A DNA stretch of 64,000 nt. Source: Psychrobacter glacincola. GTDB lineage: Bacteria; Pseudomonadota; Gammaproteobacteria; Pseudomonadales; Moraxellaceae. A program made the translations under genes and the position numbers. Under the pieces are notes generated by a model. It was not told the DNA's origin. It saw only the letters and a program-made list of their open reading frames with translations, and did not search any database. Location of the stretch: the NCBI RefSeq assembly GCF_904846075.1, contig NZ_CAJGZH010000001.1, forward strand, positions 1,240,001-1,304,000, read 5' to 3'. This document shows, in pieces, positions 8,946-18,003 of the stretch; within the stretch, counting starts at the first letter, position 1; each line of letters begins with the position of its first letter.

Positions 8946-8984
8946 AAAAACCTTTAAGAAAAATGCATTTTCTTAAAGGTTTAT
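8946..8984 (-). terminator. Terminator of the tsd-like operon
   Basis: A 15-bp perfect stem (8948-8962 with 8968-8982) around a 5-nt loop lies 98 bp after the TsdA-like gene. It is AT-rich with T-runs on the minus strand side, so it fits a rho-independent terminator separating tsdBA from fdhF. Confidence 0.8.
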
Positions 8985-9079
8985 CGTGTCAATGCTCACT
9001 CACAAGCGAGCATAGAATGATGTCTGCTAAGTGAAGTCCTATTAAGTAAAGTCTTTATAAATACCGTCTTCTTAAGATA

Positions 9080-10048
9080 TCAGTAACGCGCGTCTTTAGG
9101 TTTTTTACCATTTGGCCAATCATTGACCTTACCAGCAAAGTCAGGGCGCGGCTGATGAGTAAAGAAGTGCGCCACATCGACGGCATCTTGATCGCTCAGC
9201 ACATTTCCGTGACCCCATAAGCCTTTGGTCTGAATACCCATCGGCATGTTGTATTTTACAAAGGCCGCTGCCTTGTAAGTACGTGCCATACCAGCACCGA
9301 TGTTAAAGGATTCATCGCCCCATAGTGGCGGGAATACGATATCACCGCGACTGTCTTTGATGCCTTCGCCATTATCACCATGACAAGTTGCACATTGAGC
9401 TTTATAAATTTGTTCGCCGCGGACAGGATCTGGGATTAGTGATTCATCCACTTTACCTGCATTTTGGATATCGACTTTTTGCTCTTTTGGGGTGTTTTGC
9501 GATAGCCACTTCATATAAGCCAACATTGCCAGCATTTCAGGGGATTCAGGTTTCAACGGTTTGCCATTCATTGAGCGCTGGAAGCAGCCATTAATACGTT
9601 TGGTTAAATCAACTTCCTTACCAGATCGTGGCATCACGCGCGGATAGAAGTTATAACTATTGATGTACGGGTCGCCAAGTGGAATTTTACCTTGTGAGAT
9701 ATGGCAACTGTTACAGTTCATCTGCGCGCCCACATGCTCTGGCAGTAAGCGCTTGGTTTCGTTTAATAAGCGTTTACCATAAAATATCTCATCAGCATTT
9801 GGTTCATCCAAGATAGCCGTATCTTGCGGCAGCACATAAGTGCCGATATCTTCGTTAGCATCATCAGCAGTGACTAAGCCGTACTCAGGCGCATTCTGCT
9901 CGATAGGCTCGGGCTGCGAGCAACCACTACTGATAGCAGCGATACTAAGCGCTGAAGCAGTAAGGATAGCGGTGGTTAAGTTGCCCATGGTCATTTTTTG
10001 AGAGATAACGCTAGCAATAGTAGGCAAGTTGAGTGGAGATCTTTTCAT
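9080..10048 (-). CDS. tsdA: TsdA-like dihaem cytochrome c (thiosulfate dehydrogenase family), lipoprotein
   Basis: 322 residues. A hydrophobic N-terminus ends in the lipobox ISSGC (Cys43), so it is probably membrane-anchored in the periplasm. Haem motifs CNSCH (112-116) and CATCH (219-223) are present. In RINGCFQRSMNG, Cys155 lies about 40 residues after the first haem His, matching the unusual His/Cys haem ligation described for TsdA. KYNMPMG (265-271) offers Met for the second haem. TsdA oxidises two thiosulfate to tetrathionate; some homologues favour the reverse reaction. Its ATG overlaps the upstream stop (TAATG), so translation is coupled. Direction of reaction here is not readable from sequence. 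Confidence 0.88.
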   Translation of the reverse strand: MKRSPLNLPTIASVISQKMTMGNLTTAILTASALSIAAISSGCSQPEPIEQNAPEYGLVTADDANEDIGTYVLPQDTAILDEPNADEIFYGKRLLNETKRLLPEHVGAQMNCNSCHISQGKIPLGDPYINSYNFYPRVMPRSGKEVDLTKRINGCFQRSMNGKPLKPESPEMLAMLAYMKWLSQNTPKEQKVDIQNAGKVDESLIPDPVRGEQIYKAQCATCHGDNGEGIKDSRGDIVFPPLWGDESFNIGAGMARTYKAAAFVKYNMPMGIQTKGLWGHGNVLSDQDAVDVAHFFTHQPRPDFAGKVNDWPNGKKPKDARY

Positions 10049-11424
10049 TATTCTGCTCCTTTTGTTTGCGCATCAATACTTAAGTTTGGGGCAATATCCG
10101 TACTGGTTTTTGGTTTTTCGGCGAGGAAAGCCCGCATTTTTACCACATCATCGACATCGATTTCAGGCGCTTGGTTGGTCCAGCTATTGCGGACATAATT
10201 GACCACCTCTGCCACATCTGCATCGCTAAGATTGCTGAATTCAGGCATAGTAAACGCCATACGGTCATGTGGGGTTTCAGGCATACGACCACCGCTTAAG
10301 GTAATCTGTAGTACCGAATCGGCATTGTTAGAATAAACCGCACTATTGCCATCAAGCGCTGGGAAAATACGCGCGACTCCTTTACCATCGACACGGTGAC
10401 AAATTTGGCAATATTCGGCGTACAAAATCGAACCGCGCGAATCATAGTCGCCATCTAGCAGTTTTTGCGTAGTGATGTCTTTTTTCGCAGGCAGTGTGGC
10501 TTCTTTGTTTGGTGCTGGCGTTAATGTTTTTAGATAGGATGACATGGCGTTGATGTCGTAGTCGGTCATATACTGGGTGCTATGCTCAACCACTTCGGCC
10601 ATGGCACCAAAGGCAGCAGTGGTATCAGTACGACCAGTTTTGAAGAAGTCATTTAATTCTGCGACCGTCCAAGTACCAAGTCCGCGATGCTCACCGCGGA
10701 TACTTTTAGCGCGCCAACCATCGATTATGGCACCGCTCAAATACTTGTTAGAATCTGCATTACTTAGAGCGATTTCTTGAAAGCCGATACCGCGTCCAGT
10801 ATGACAAGAGCCGCAGTGCCCAGGACCTTCGACTAAGTATTGACCACGAGTCAATAGGGCATCGTCTGTTTCAGGGACAAAGTCACGCTTGCGATCAAAT
10901 AAGACCTGCCAGTATGCCAAGGGCCAGCGCCAGTTTGCTATCGGAGGTAGCTCGCTTTTTAGATTGGCTTGCTTGACGGCTTTGACATTGGACATAAAGA
11001 AAGCGTACATCGCGGCTAAGTCTTCGTCTGGCATGAGTTGGTAAGAGGGGTACGGCATAGCAGGGTACAAGGCTTTATTATCACTGCGTACCCCATGCTT
11101 CACGGCGTTTTTAAAGTCGTCGAAACTATAGTTGCCGATGCCAGTTTCTTTATCGGGTGTAATATTGGTCGAATAAATTGCCCCAAGTGGCGTTAGCATA
11201 GGCAGACCGCCTGCATAAGTCTCGCCATCGAGCGTGGTATGACACGCGACACAGTCAGCAGTGCGTGCGATATATTCGCCCTGCTTGATGAGAGCAGGAT
11301 CAGTGATATTGACCTCGATATCGTTACTGCTGGTGCGCATATTTGGCAGTAATTGCCCAATAATAAAGGCAACCACAAGCCCGATGATGGCTGCTATCAT
11401 TATAATCAGTGGCCATTTTTTCAT
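10048..11424 (-). CDS. Membrane-anchored trihaem cytochrome c, probable TsdA electron partner
   Basis: 458 residues from ATG 11424, chosen because GGAGG lies about 8 bases upstream; an earlier ATG at 11439 has none. Residues 7-28 form one membrane anchor. Three haem sites follow: CVACH (58-62), CGSCH (204-208) and CQICH (339-343). The layout resembles the cytochrome subunits of alcohol and gluconate dehydrogenases, which pass electrons to quinone or terminal oxidases. Overlap with tsdA suggests it is the redox partner, in the role TsdB has elsewhere; known TsdB proteins that I recall have two haems, so the match is by position rather than by homology. Confidence 0.85.
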   Translation of the reverse strand: MKKWPLIIMIAAIIGLVVAFIIGQLLPNMRTSSNDIEVNITDPALIKQGEYIARTADCVACHTTLDGETYAGGLPMLTPLGAIYSTNITPDKETGIGNYSFDDFKNAVKHGVRSDNKALYPAMPYPSYQLMPDEDLAAMYAFFMSNVKAVKQANLKSELPPIANWRWPLAYWQVLFDRKRDFVPETDDALLTRGQYLVEGPGHCGSCHTGRGIGFQEIALSNADSNKYLSGAIIDGWRAKSIRGEHRGLGTWTVAELNDFFKTGRTDTTAAFGAMAEVVEHSTQYMTDYDINAMSSYLKTLTPAPNKEATLPAKKDITTQKLLDGDYDSRGSILYAEYCQICHRVDGKGVARIFPALDGNSAVYSNNADSVLQITLSGGRMPETPHDRMAFTMPEFSNLSDADVAEVVNYVRNSWTNQAPEIDVDDVVKMRAFLAEKPKTSTDIAPNLSIDAQTKGAE

Positions 11425-11502
11425 AAGCCCGCCCTCCATAAGATATTTTTACTAAGCTTATAATTCATCACCCATATTTAATGAGGTGCATTAATCATTC
11501 TT

Positions 11503-11574
11503 ATTGAAATCAAAATTGAAATCAAAATTGAAATCAAAATTGAAATCAAAATTGAAATCAAAATTGAAATCGAA
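11503..11574. repeat. Six tandem 12-bp repeats between the tsd-like operon and the ttrS-like gene
   Basis: ATTGAAATCAAA is repeated six times head to tail; the last unit reads ATTGAAATCGAA. Each unit contains TTGA-AA-TCAA, a small dyad. The array lies 79 bp upstream of the trihaem cytochrome start and 153 bp upstream of the kinase start, inside the shared divergent promoter region. It could be a binding array for the neighbouring response regulator or a slippage-prone spacer that tunes promoter strength. Confidence 0.95.
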
Positions 11575-11726
11575 TATTTGTGCTTTAAGCTCAGCGAATT
11601 AAAAGTTACACGACTGTCATCTAGTATAGGGTAGCGGGTAATATTGTGATATTGTGGAAAACCACATTATAATTAAGGTTTTTGCTTATAATGTACGTTT
11701 GGTAGGTCAAATATAAGGCTGGGTGT

Positions 11727-13846
11727 ATGCATAAAAAGTCTAAAATTTGGACTATCTTAAAGGCTTGTTTTATTACCGTGGTAGCATGGGCTGCTTGGTT
11801 GCCGCTATCTAATGCCACTGCCCAGACTTACTATTTGGGCGTGCTGGCACCGCAAGGCGAGACAGCCGCACAAAATCGCTGGCAGCCGTGGCTTGACGAG
11901 CTTAATGATCAGTTATCAGATGACACCGTAATATTGGTACCTTTGGCGCTGGAGAATTGGCAACAGCAAATAGAAGCACAGCAGTTTGCGCTAGTGCTTG
12001 GCCCGCAAGTACAGTTTATAAAAATGAATACCATCAGGTGGCGCTGGCTGGCTACCTTACAAACAGAGACGGCTCAATTAAATAATAATGCGCAAAACGC
12101 TCGTGATAGAAGTCCTCGTAATAAAAGTTCTCGTGATAAAATTTTTAGTAATCAAGGATTTGATGCTGAGGGTGTTAATGGGCAACAATCGCAAAATCAG
12201 CTATCGACGACAGTCACCCTCGCCAATGAATTTAATAAGCTAAATGAATATACGCCATTAAAACAGCCGAGTGCGATGGAAGAGGTCGCCAGTGCTTTAT
12301 GGGTCGCTGCCGACAGTGATATTTATCGTCTGCAGGATTTAGAGCAACGTCATATTGCTGCCGTCGACACTGACGCCTTTGGCGGTTATTTATTGGGCGC
12401 GCATTTATTACAGCAAAATGGCATTATGCCAAGTCATTACCAAACACAGTTTGTCGGTTATCCGATAGAGCGCACTTTGCATGCCTTGGCTAGCGGCAAG
12501 GTAGACGCTGCCATTACGCCGCTTTGTTTGATGGAGGAGATGGCGAGGCGCGGTCAAATCAATGACAAGCAATACCGTCTCATTCATCCAGTCGCCACTG
12601 TATCCAGCTGCCACTCTTCAACGAAAATATACCCAAATTGGACATTGGCAGCGACCGAGCAAGCGCCAGATGCTTTGGTGCGCCAGATCAATCAACATTT
12701 ATTTGGCAAGAGTCAATTAGAGCAGCGCTGGTTGCCAGCAGAATCGAGTAGCGATGCTGAGCGCATCCTTTATGAGATGAATCGCCATCCCGCCCAAAAG
12801 CAGCTGAGCGCGCATATGATCGACTGGATAAAGGCGCATCGATTATGGATGGCTGTGATTATTTTGGTTATCCTGATATCGACAGTAAATTATGCGTGGA
12901 TGAGCTGGCTGGCATGGCGGCGGCAAAAAAAGATAGTGCGGCAAAATAGACTAATCCGTGAATATGATCAGCAGTTACACCAATCAGAGCGCTTTGCGGT
13001 TATCGGTGAGATGAGCGGTGCTATCGCTCATGAAATCAATCAGCCGCTGGCAACCATTCAAAATTATGCGCAAGGGTTATTGATACGCAGTCAACACGCA
13101 AGTTTGTCTAAAAATGCTATCGACATAGCGCCACTTGATAATGCGGCAACAGAGAATGCTCTACAGCAAATTGTCAATGAAACGAACGTGTCGCTGCTGT
13201 AGTGACTAATATTCGCCGCTGGGCTGGACGGTCGCAAGCGAATGAAACTCGTGTCGATATCTCAGCTATCTATCAACAGTGCATCTTATTATTGGGTGAG
13301 CAAGCAGTAGGTGTCAATTTTTGGCTGGCAAGTGATTATCAGCATTTAACTTTGCCAAATTTACTATTAGATCAGTTACTGATAAATAGCATGACCAATG
13401 CTGTGCAGCAAGGGGCGACCGATATCATGCTACGCTGTCAGGCAGAAGAACACGATGGCAAGCAATGGTTGGTATTGTATCTAAGCGATGATGCTGGCGG
13501 CTTTGATCAAGCCCAGCTTAAAGCACAGCACCTACCAGAGAACCTACCCAGTCAGTATGCTGCTCAATCAACGAAAGCAGGTGGTCTAGGATTAGGACTG
13601 ATGATATGTCAGCGCTTATGCAAGTCATTGCGCGGTATGATGCAGCTAAACAATATTGATACCGAGCATGAAATTGAGCAATTTTACCAAGTAATGAGCA
13701 GCGAGCAGCACCGTTTTAAACGTAGCTTAAACGGTAGAATCCAACTGCTACAAACCAATGCTAACTATCAGCTGTCAAACACGGTGGGCGCACAAATATC
13801 TTTTTATCTGCCATTATCTTTAGCGAATAATGACGAAAAACTCTAA
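11727..13846 (+). pseudogene. TtrS-like sensor histidine kinase, split by a one-base frameshift
   Basis: The first frame (11727-13202, 491 aa) has a signal peptide, a PhnD-like periplasmic binding domain (YYLGVLAPQG..., FALVLGPQVQF, HPVATVSSCHSSTKIYPNW), one membrane segment at about 373-396 and a HisKA box with His435 in GAIAHEINQP. The second frame (13202-13846) carries the ATPase domain (NSMTNAVQQGA, DDAGGF, GGLGLGLMICQRL). Adding one base after 13187 joins them as NETN-RVAAVVTNIRRW, as in normal kinases. The stop TAG and a GTG start overlap at 13202, so coupled translation of two halves is possible. The PhnD-plus-kinase layout is that of the tetrathionate sensor TtrS. Either read error or a recent mutation. 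Confidence 0.88.
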
Positions 13847-13882
13847 TGAATATCAATAATATATTTAGCCATAAGGTCACAT

Positions 13883-14560
13883 ATGACGTCTAATCAACTC
13901 TCAAATGAGCCTACGTGCTGGCAAGATAAAAGCAGTCATCTGTCTGACGATTTATCAGGCATTACACCAGAATCGATTATCATTCATATCATTGACGACG
14001 AAGAAAGTGTGCGCATGTCCTGTGATTTTTTGATTAGCAGCTTAGGGCTATCGACCAAAGTGTGGGCAAGTGCGCTAACGTTTTTGCAACAAGTTAATAT
14101 TTATCGTCCAGCAGTGATTGTGAGTGATTTGATGATGCCAGAGATGAGTGGTCAAGCGCTACAAGTGCATCTTAGTCAACAGGACAGCCCTATGGCATTG
14201 ATAGCGCTAACGGGAAATGGCGAGATTGCTGAAGCTGTCAATATGCTGAAGCAAGGTGCGGCTGATTATCTGGAAAAACCGATTAATAGCCGCCGGCTAC
14301 AAGAAGCGCTTGCATGTGCGCAAGACCTCACTATAAAACGCGCCACGCTTTATGATATTAAAAAGCTCTATGCGCAGCTGACCGATAAAGAAAAGCAGGT
14401 TGCCAATGAATTGTTAGAAGGTAATTTGAATAAAAATATCGCTGATCATTTAGACGTTTCCGTCCGTACGGTAGAGGTGCATCGTTCACAAGTGATGAAA
14501 AAAATGAAGTCACAACATGTCAGTGAGTTGATTCAAAAGTTAGTATTGCTTGATGCTTAA
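13883..14560 (+). CDS. FixJ/TtrR-like response regulator
   Basis: 225 residues. A polar N-terminal tail of about 30 residues precedes a receiver domain with acidic pocket IIDDEE, phosphoacceptor Asp82 in VSDLMMPEMSG, Thr in ALTGNG and Lys in LEKPI. A LuxR-type helix-turn-helix follows (LTDKEKQVANELLEG, DVSVRTVEVHRSQVMKKM). This is the FixJ subgroup to which TtrR belongs. It lies 36 bp after the kinase frames and is surely their partner. The likely target is the divergent cytochrome operon through the repeat-bearing intergenic region; this is inference from position. Confidence 0.9.
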   Translation: MTSNQLSNEPTCWQDKSSHLSDDLSGITPESIIIHIIDDEESVRMSCDFLISSLGLSTKVWASALTFLQQVNIYRPAVIVSDLMMPEMSGQALQVHLSQQDSPMALIALTGNGEIAEAVNMLKQGAADYLEKPINSRRLQEALACAQDLTIKRATLYDIKKLYAQLTDKEKQVANELLEGNLNKNIADHLDVSVRTVEVHRSQVMKKMKSQHVSELIQKLVLLDA

Positions 14561-14594
14561 AAATTAAGACAGTCGTATCAATTAAAGCAGTCAT

Positions 14595-14633
14595 AAAAAA
14601 ACGCCTGATATTAAACAGACGTTCTATTTTTTC
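14595..14633. terminator. Terminator between convergent ttrR-like and ABC genes
   Basis: AAAAAAACGCCTG pairs imperfectly with CAGACGTTCTATTTTTT around an 8-nt loop, with A- and T-runs on the two sides, so it could work in both directions. Confidence 0.65.
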
Positions 14634-14660
14634 AAAAGTTGAAGAATTTTGCTAAGTTAT

Positions 14661-15455
14661 TTAACTCAATATCAAGCTATCATCTTCGACTTTTTCGCCG
14701 CGAGTTTGCTCAAACATATCAAGTAAGTCATGTACAGTCATGCCTTGACGTTTATCGCCAGCCACATCTAATACCACTTGTCCTTGATGTAACATCACTG
14801 TTCTGGTGCCATGCGCCAATGCCTGCTGCATCGAGTGGGTAACCATCATCGTTGTGAGCTGATTGTCCGTCACAATCTTATCGGTCAATTCTAAAACGAA
14901 GGCAGCAGTCTTAGGGTCGAGGGCCGCAGTGTGCTCATCAAGCAATAAAATTTTGGAAGGTTGCAGTGAAGCCATCAATAGGCTGACGGCTTGACGTTGA
15001 CCACCGGATAACAGACCCATACGGTCGGTCAAACGATTTTCTAGCCCCAATTTTAATACTGATAATTTTTCGCGAAATAAATCACGGTTATTTTGGTTGA
15101 GTGCAAAGCTCAAACCACGTTTGCCGCCGCGCTTATAAGCCAGCGCCATGTTTTCTTCAATGGTCAATGCTTCACAAGTCCCCGCCATCGGGTCTTGGAA
15201 GACACGAGCTACCCAATGAGCGCGTTGGTGCGCGGTCTTTTTGGTAACATCAATGCCATTTAATAAGATTGAACCACTATCGACGCGCGTGGTACCACTG
15301 ACTGCATTTAAAAAGGTTGATTTACCCGCGCCATTGGTACCGATGACGGTGACAAATTCTCCATCAGCGATATTAAGATTGATACCGCGTAGGGCAAGGT
15401 TTTCAATGGGCGTTCCAGGATTAAAGGTCAACCGCAAATCTGTAGCTTGCATCAT
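14661..15455 (-). CDS. ABC transporter ATP-binding protein
   Basis: 264 residues. Walker A GTNGAGKSTF (39-48), Q-loop in VFQDP, signature LSGGQ (149-153), Walker B ILLLDEHTA (169-177) and the switch His in MVTHSM are all present. It powers the importer formed with the adjacent permease, which starts 31 bp upstream on the same strand, and the two binding proteins beyond. The set matches the uncharacterised ABC_sub_bind/TrpXYZ-like importers. Related systems have been linked to tryptophan or other amino acids, but the substrate here is not known. Confidence 0.93.
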   Translation of the reverse strand: MMQATDLRLTFNPGTPIENLALRGINLNIADGEFVTVIGTNGAGKSTFLNAVSGTTRVDSGSILLNGIDVTKKTAHQRAHWVARVFQDPMAGTCEALTIEENMALAYKRGGKRGLSFALNQNNRDLFREKLSVLKLGLENRLTDRMGLLSGGQRQAVSLLMASLQPSKILLLDEHTAALDPKTAAFVLELTDKIVTDNQLTTMMVTHSMQQALAHGTRTVMLHQGQVVLDVAGDKRQGMTVHDLLDMFEQTRGEKVEDDSLILS

Positions 15456-15486
15456 AATAATTATTCCTTATGGTTGCACATTGACA

Positions 15487-16386
15487 TTAAGCCCGAACTT
15501 TACGACTTAAAAATTTATTTTTAGCTTTTGGCAATACCAAGGCAAATACGACGAGTAGCGCTGTAATCAAGTTTAAATCTTGCGGGCCAAAGCCGATACT
15601 ACGTAGCGTATCGCTCGATAGCGCCACCTGAATAAATAGCTTGTATAATACCGCACCGACGACCACGGCAAAGGTAATCAGCCAAATACGCTTGGCAGGA
15701 ATGATGGTTTCACCAATGATGACCGCTGCCAGACCAATGACAATAGTACCAATACCAATCGAGATATCTGCGCCACCTTGGGTCTGTACAAACAATGCAC
15801 CTGCTAGAGCAATCAAACCGTTAGAAATCGCCATACCGATGATGGTCATCCATGAGGTATTGATGCCTTGCGCCTGTGCCATGCGGAGGTTGGAGCCCGT
15901 CGCCCGCATCGAAAGACCCGTTTCAGTACTATAGAACCAGTTTAAAAATAACATGGCAGCTATCACCACGACACCAATAATCAGACAGCGCATCCAATAG
16001 CCGTTGCCATCCGTGACCAAGGTGCTAAAGACCGTGGTTTCACCCAATAATGGCAAGTTCGGTGCACCCATAATCCGTAAATTGATAGAGTATAGTGCGA
16101 CCATCACCAAGATACTGGCAAGTAGTTGCAGGATGCCAAGTTTGACGTGTAGCCATGCCGTAACAATACCAGCGACGGAACCTGCCAACATACCAAAAGC
16201 ACAGGCAAGCCATGGGTTGACACCAGCGATGATAGAAATACCGGCGACAGCCCCACCTAGTGGAAAGCTACCGTCAGCGGTCAAGTCGGGGAAGTCGAGG
16301 GTGCGAAATGAGATCAGCACACCAAGTGCTACTAGGCCATAAATCAGACCGCTTTCAAGTGCACCAAAAAAAGCAATTAAAGACAT
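15487..16386 (-). CDS. ABC transporter permease (BPD_transp_2/branched-chain type)
   Basis: 299 residues, nearly all hydrophobic, with eight or so membrane segments. TLDFPDLTADGSFPLGGAV near the N-terminus and GLSMRATGSNLRMAQAQGI in the cytoplasmic coupling loop are typical of the permease paired with ABC_sub_bind lipoproteins. A basic tail (KAKNKFLSRKVRA) ends it. It lies between the ATPase gene and the binding-protein genes, the order expected for transcription from the binding proteins downward, though 430 bp separate it from them. Confidence 0.92.
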   Translation of the reverse strand: MSLIAFFGALESGLIYGLVALGVLISFRTLDFPDLTADGSFPLGGAVAGISIIAGVNPWLACAFGMLAGSVAGIVTAWLHVKLGILQLLASILVMVALYSINLRIMGAPNLPLLGETTVFSTLVTDGNGYWMRCLIIGVVVIAAMLFLNWFYSTETGLSMRATGSNLRMAQAQGINTSWMTIIGMAISNGLIALAGALFVQTQGGADISIGIGTIVIGLAAVIIGETIIPAKRIWLITFAVVVGAVLYKLFIQVALSSDTLRSIGFGPQDLNLITALLVVFALVLPKAKNKFLSRKVRA

Positions 16387-16816
16387 AAGAGATCAGTAAG
16401 TCATAACCAAGCGTTTAGCCACTAACGTTCTAATATCGATTCATAGAATGAGTGCGTGATATAGATCAGCGCTGTCTCATCCATACGTCAATTTTAGCTA
16501 AACGACTAAGCGGTGAATTTAACAGATTAAACAATCTGCGGTTAGGGTAAACCAAAACATGTCACGATCAACAGCTATCATAAGCTACCTAGGTTCAAAG
16601 CTTTGATTAAAAAAAGGGCAAATTTAGAAACGTCGCAAATACTTTATATTTAATCAATGTGGTTTAAATAAGAAGCCCAGCCTACTGATTCATAGCTGGG
16701 TTTCTGAGGTTAAACATTTAGCCTCATCGCATAAAGGTAGATGACGGCTGACACCAAATCCATCAAACTCGGTATCTACCTTATGATAGCTGTAATGAGC
16801 TAGCTATAAAAGTGCG
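16387..16816. other. 430-bp gap inside the ABC locus, with a hairpin
   Basis: No credible gene. AGCCCAGC at 16675 pairs with GCTGGGTT at 16697 to form a stem that could partly stop transcription after the binding-protein gene, so that binding protein is made in excess of the membrane parts. A promoter for the permease may lie nearer 16400. Confidence 0.45.
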
Positions 16817-17857
16817 TTATTCTACCACTTCTTTTGCTTTATCGATAACCGCTTGTGACAAAGTGATACCTTCTTCTTTGGCATGCTTTGGACTAACGTA
16901 TAGATCCAACATTTGCGGGGTGTAGACAGGAATAGCACCTGCTTTTTCACCATTTAAAATACGTACCACGATTTTGCCTGTTTCGCGACCAAGCTCGTAG
17001 TAATTCACGCCCAATGCGGCAATCGCACCACGCTTAACTGAGCTAGTGTCAGACGCAATCAGTGGAATTTTGCTCTCTTTGGCGACTTGATATAGTGATT
17101 CGTAAGCCGATACGACGTTATTATCGGTTGATGTGTAGATCATATCGACCTTACCTTGGAGGCTACGTGCTGCCATCGCAATATCAGTACTACGCTGGGC
17201 AGGGGCTTCGAGTACATTGATACCTAGTGGTGTCAATTTTTCTTTTAAGTTTTTCAAGATAATCGTTGAGTTGACTTCGCCTGGGCTATAAACATAGCCG
17301 ACATTTTTTAGACTAGGAATGATTTGACGCATCAATTCAATTTGTGGCTCATAAGGCAGGGCATCAGAGCCGCCAGTGACATTGGTGCCAGAGCCATCTA
17401 GTTTGGTCACTAGTTTGGCGGCAACTGGGTCAGTGACTGCTGAGAATACTAAAGGGATACTGCTCGTAGCAGCAGCTACTGACTGCGCTGATGGAGTACC
17501 AATCGCAACGATAACGTCTGAATTGTCTGCGACGAATTGCTTAGCAATCTGTCCAGCAGTGGCAGTGTTACCCTGTGCGCTTTGGAAATTAACCGTTAAG
17601 TTTTCACCATCCTTAAAGCCTGCTTCATTAAGCTCGTCGATAACGCCCTTACGGACGTCATCAAGCGCTGGATGTTCGACGATAGCTGTAATGGCGACAG
17701 TCTTCATCGCTGTGGCTGCATCGCCAGTCGCAGCTGTATCAGTGGTGCTGGTATCTTGTGCTGATTGATTACAGCCAGTTAAGATGGCCGTACAAACACC
17801 ACCTAATAATAGTGCTTTACTAAAGTTAAAATGACCAAAACGATTTTGATACAACAT
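16817..17857 (-). CDS. ABC transporter substrate-binding lipoprotein (ABC_sub_bind family), copy 1
   Basis: 346 residues from ATG 17857, where AGGAG lies upstream; the frame also allows a GTG at 17866. A signal peptide ends in lipobox ILTGC (Cys29). The mature protein has the two-lobe ABC_sub_bind pattern: AITAIVEHPALDDVRKGV, GNTATAGQIAKQF, GTPSAQSVAA, YVYSPGEVNS and YTSTDNNVVSAYE. It captures the importer's ligand at the inner membrane. It is clearly a paralogue of the next gene, with the same blocks throughout. Confidence 0.93.
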   Translation of the reverse strand: MLYQNRFGHFNFSKALLLGGVCTAILTGCNQSAQDTSTTDTAATGDAATAMKTVAITAIVEHPALDDVRKGVIDELNEAGFKDGENLTVNFQSAQGNTATAGQIAKQFVADNSDVIVAIGTPSAQSVAAATSSIPLVFSAVTDPVAAKLVTKLDGSGTNVTGGSDALPYEPQIELMRQIIPSLKNVGYVYSPGEVNSTIILKNLKEKLTPLGINVLEAPAQRSTDIAMAARSLQGKVDMIYTSTDNNVVSAYESLYQVAKESKIPLIASDTSSVKRGAIAALGVNYYELGRETGKIVVRILNGEKAGAIPVYTPQMLDLYVSPKHAKEEGITLSQAVIDKAKEVVE

Positions 17858-18003
17858 GGGTCTCACTCCTGAAAATAATAATGTGTCCGTACATTATTTA
17901 ATTTATAGATAAAAGGTATAGATGGATAAAGGGTAAAGCAGTTATCTGTATAGAAGGCTAAATGTTATTTGTCAGTGCTACTTGTCAAAACTATTTATCC
18001 GTA

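Noticed and set aside
11503..11574. CRISPR array
   Set aside because: The repeats are 12 bp with no spacers between them and no cas genes nearby; it is a simple tandem array.
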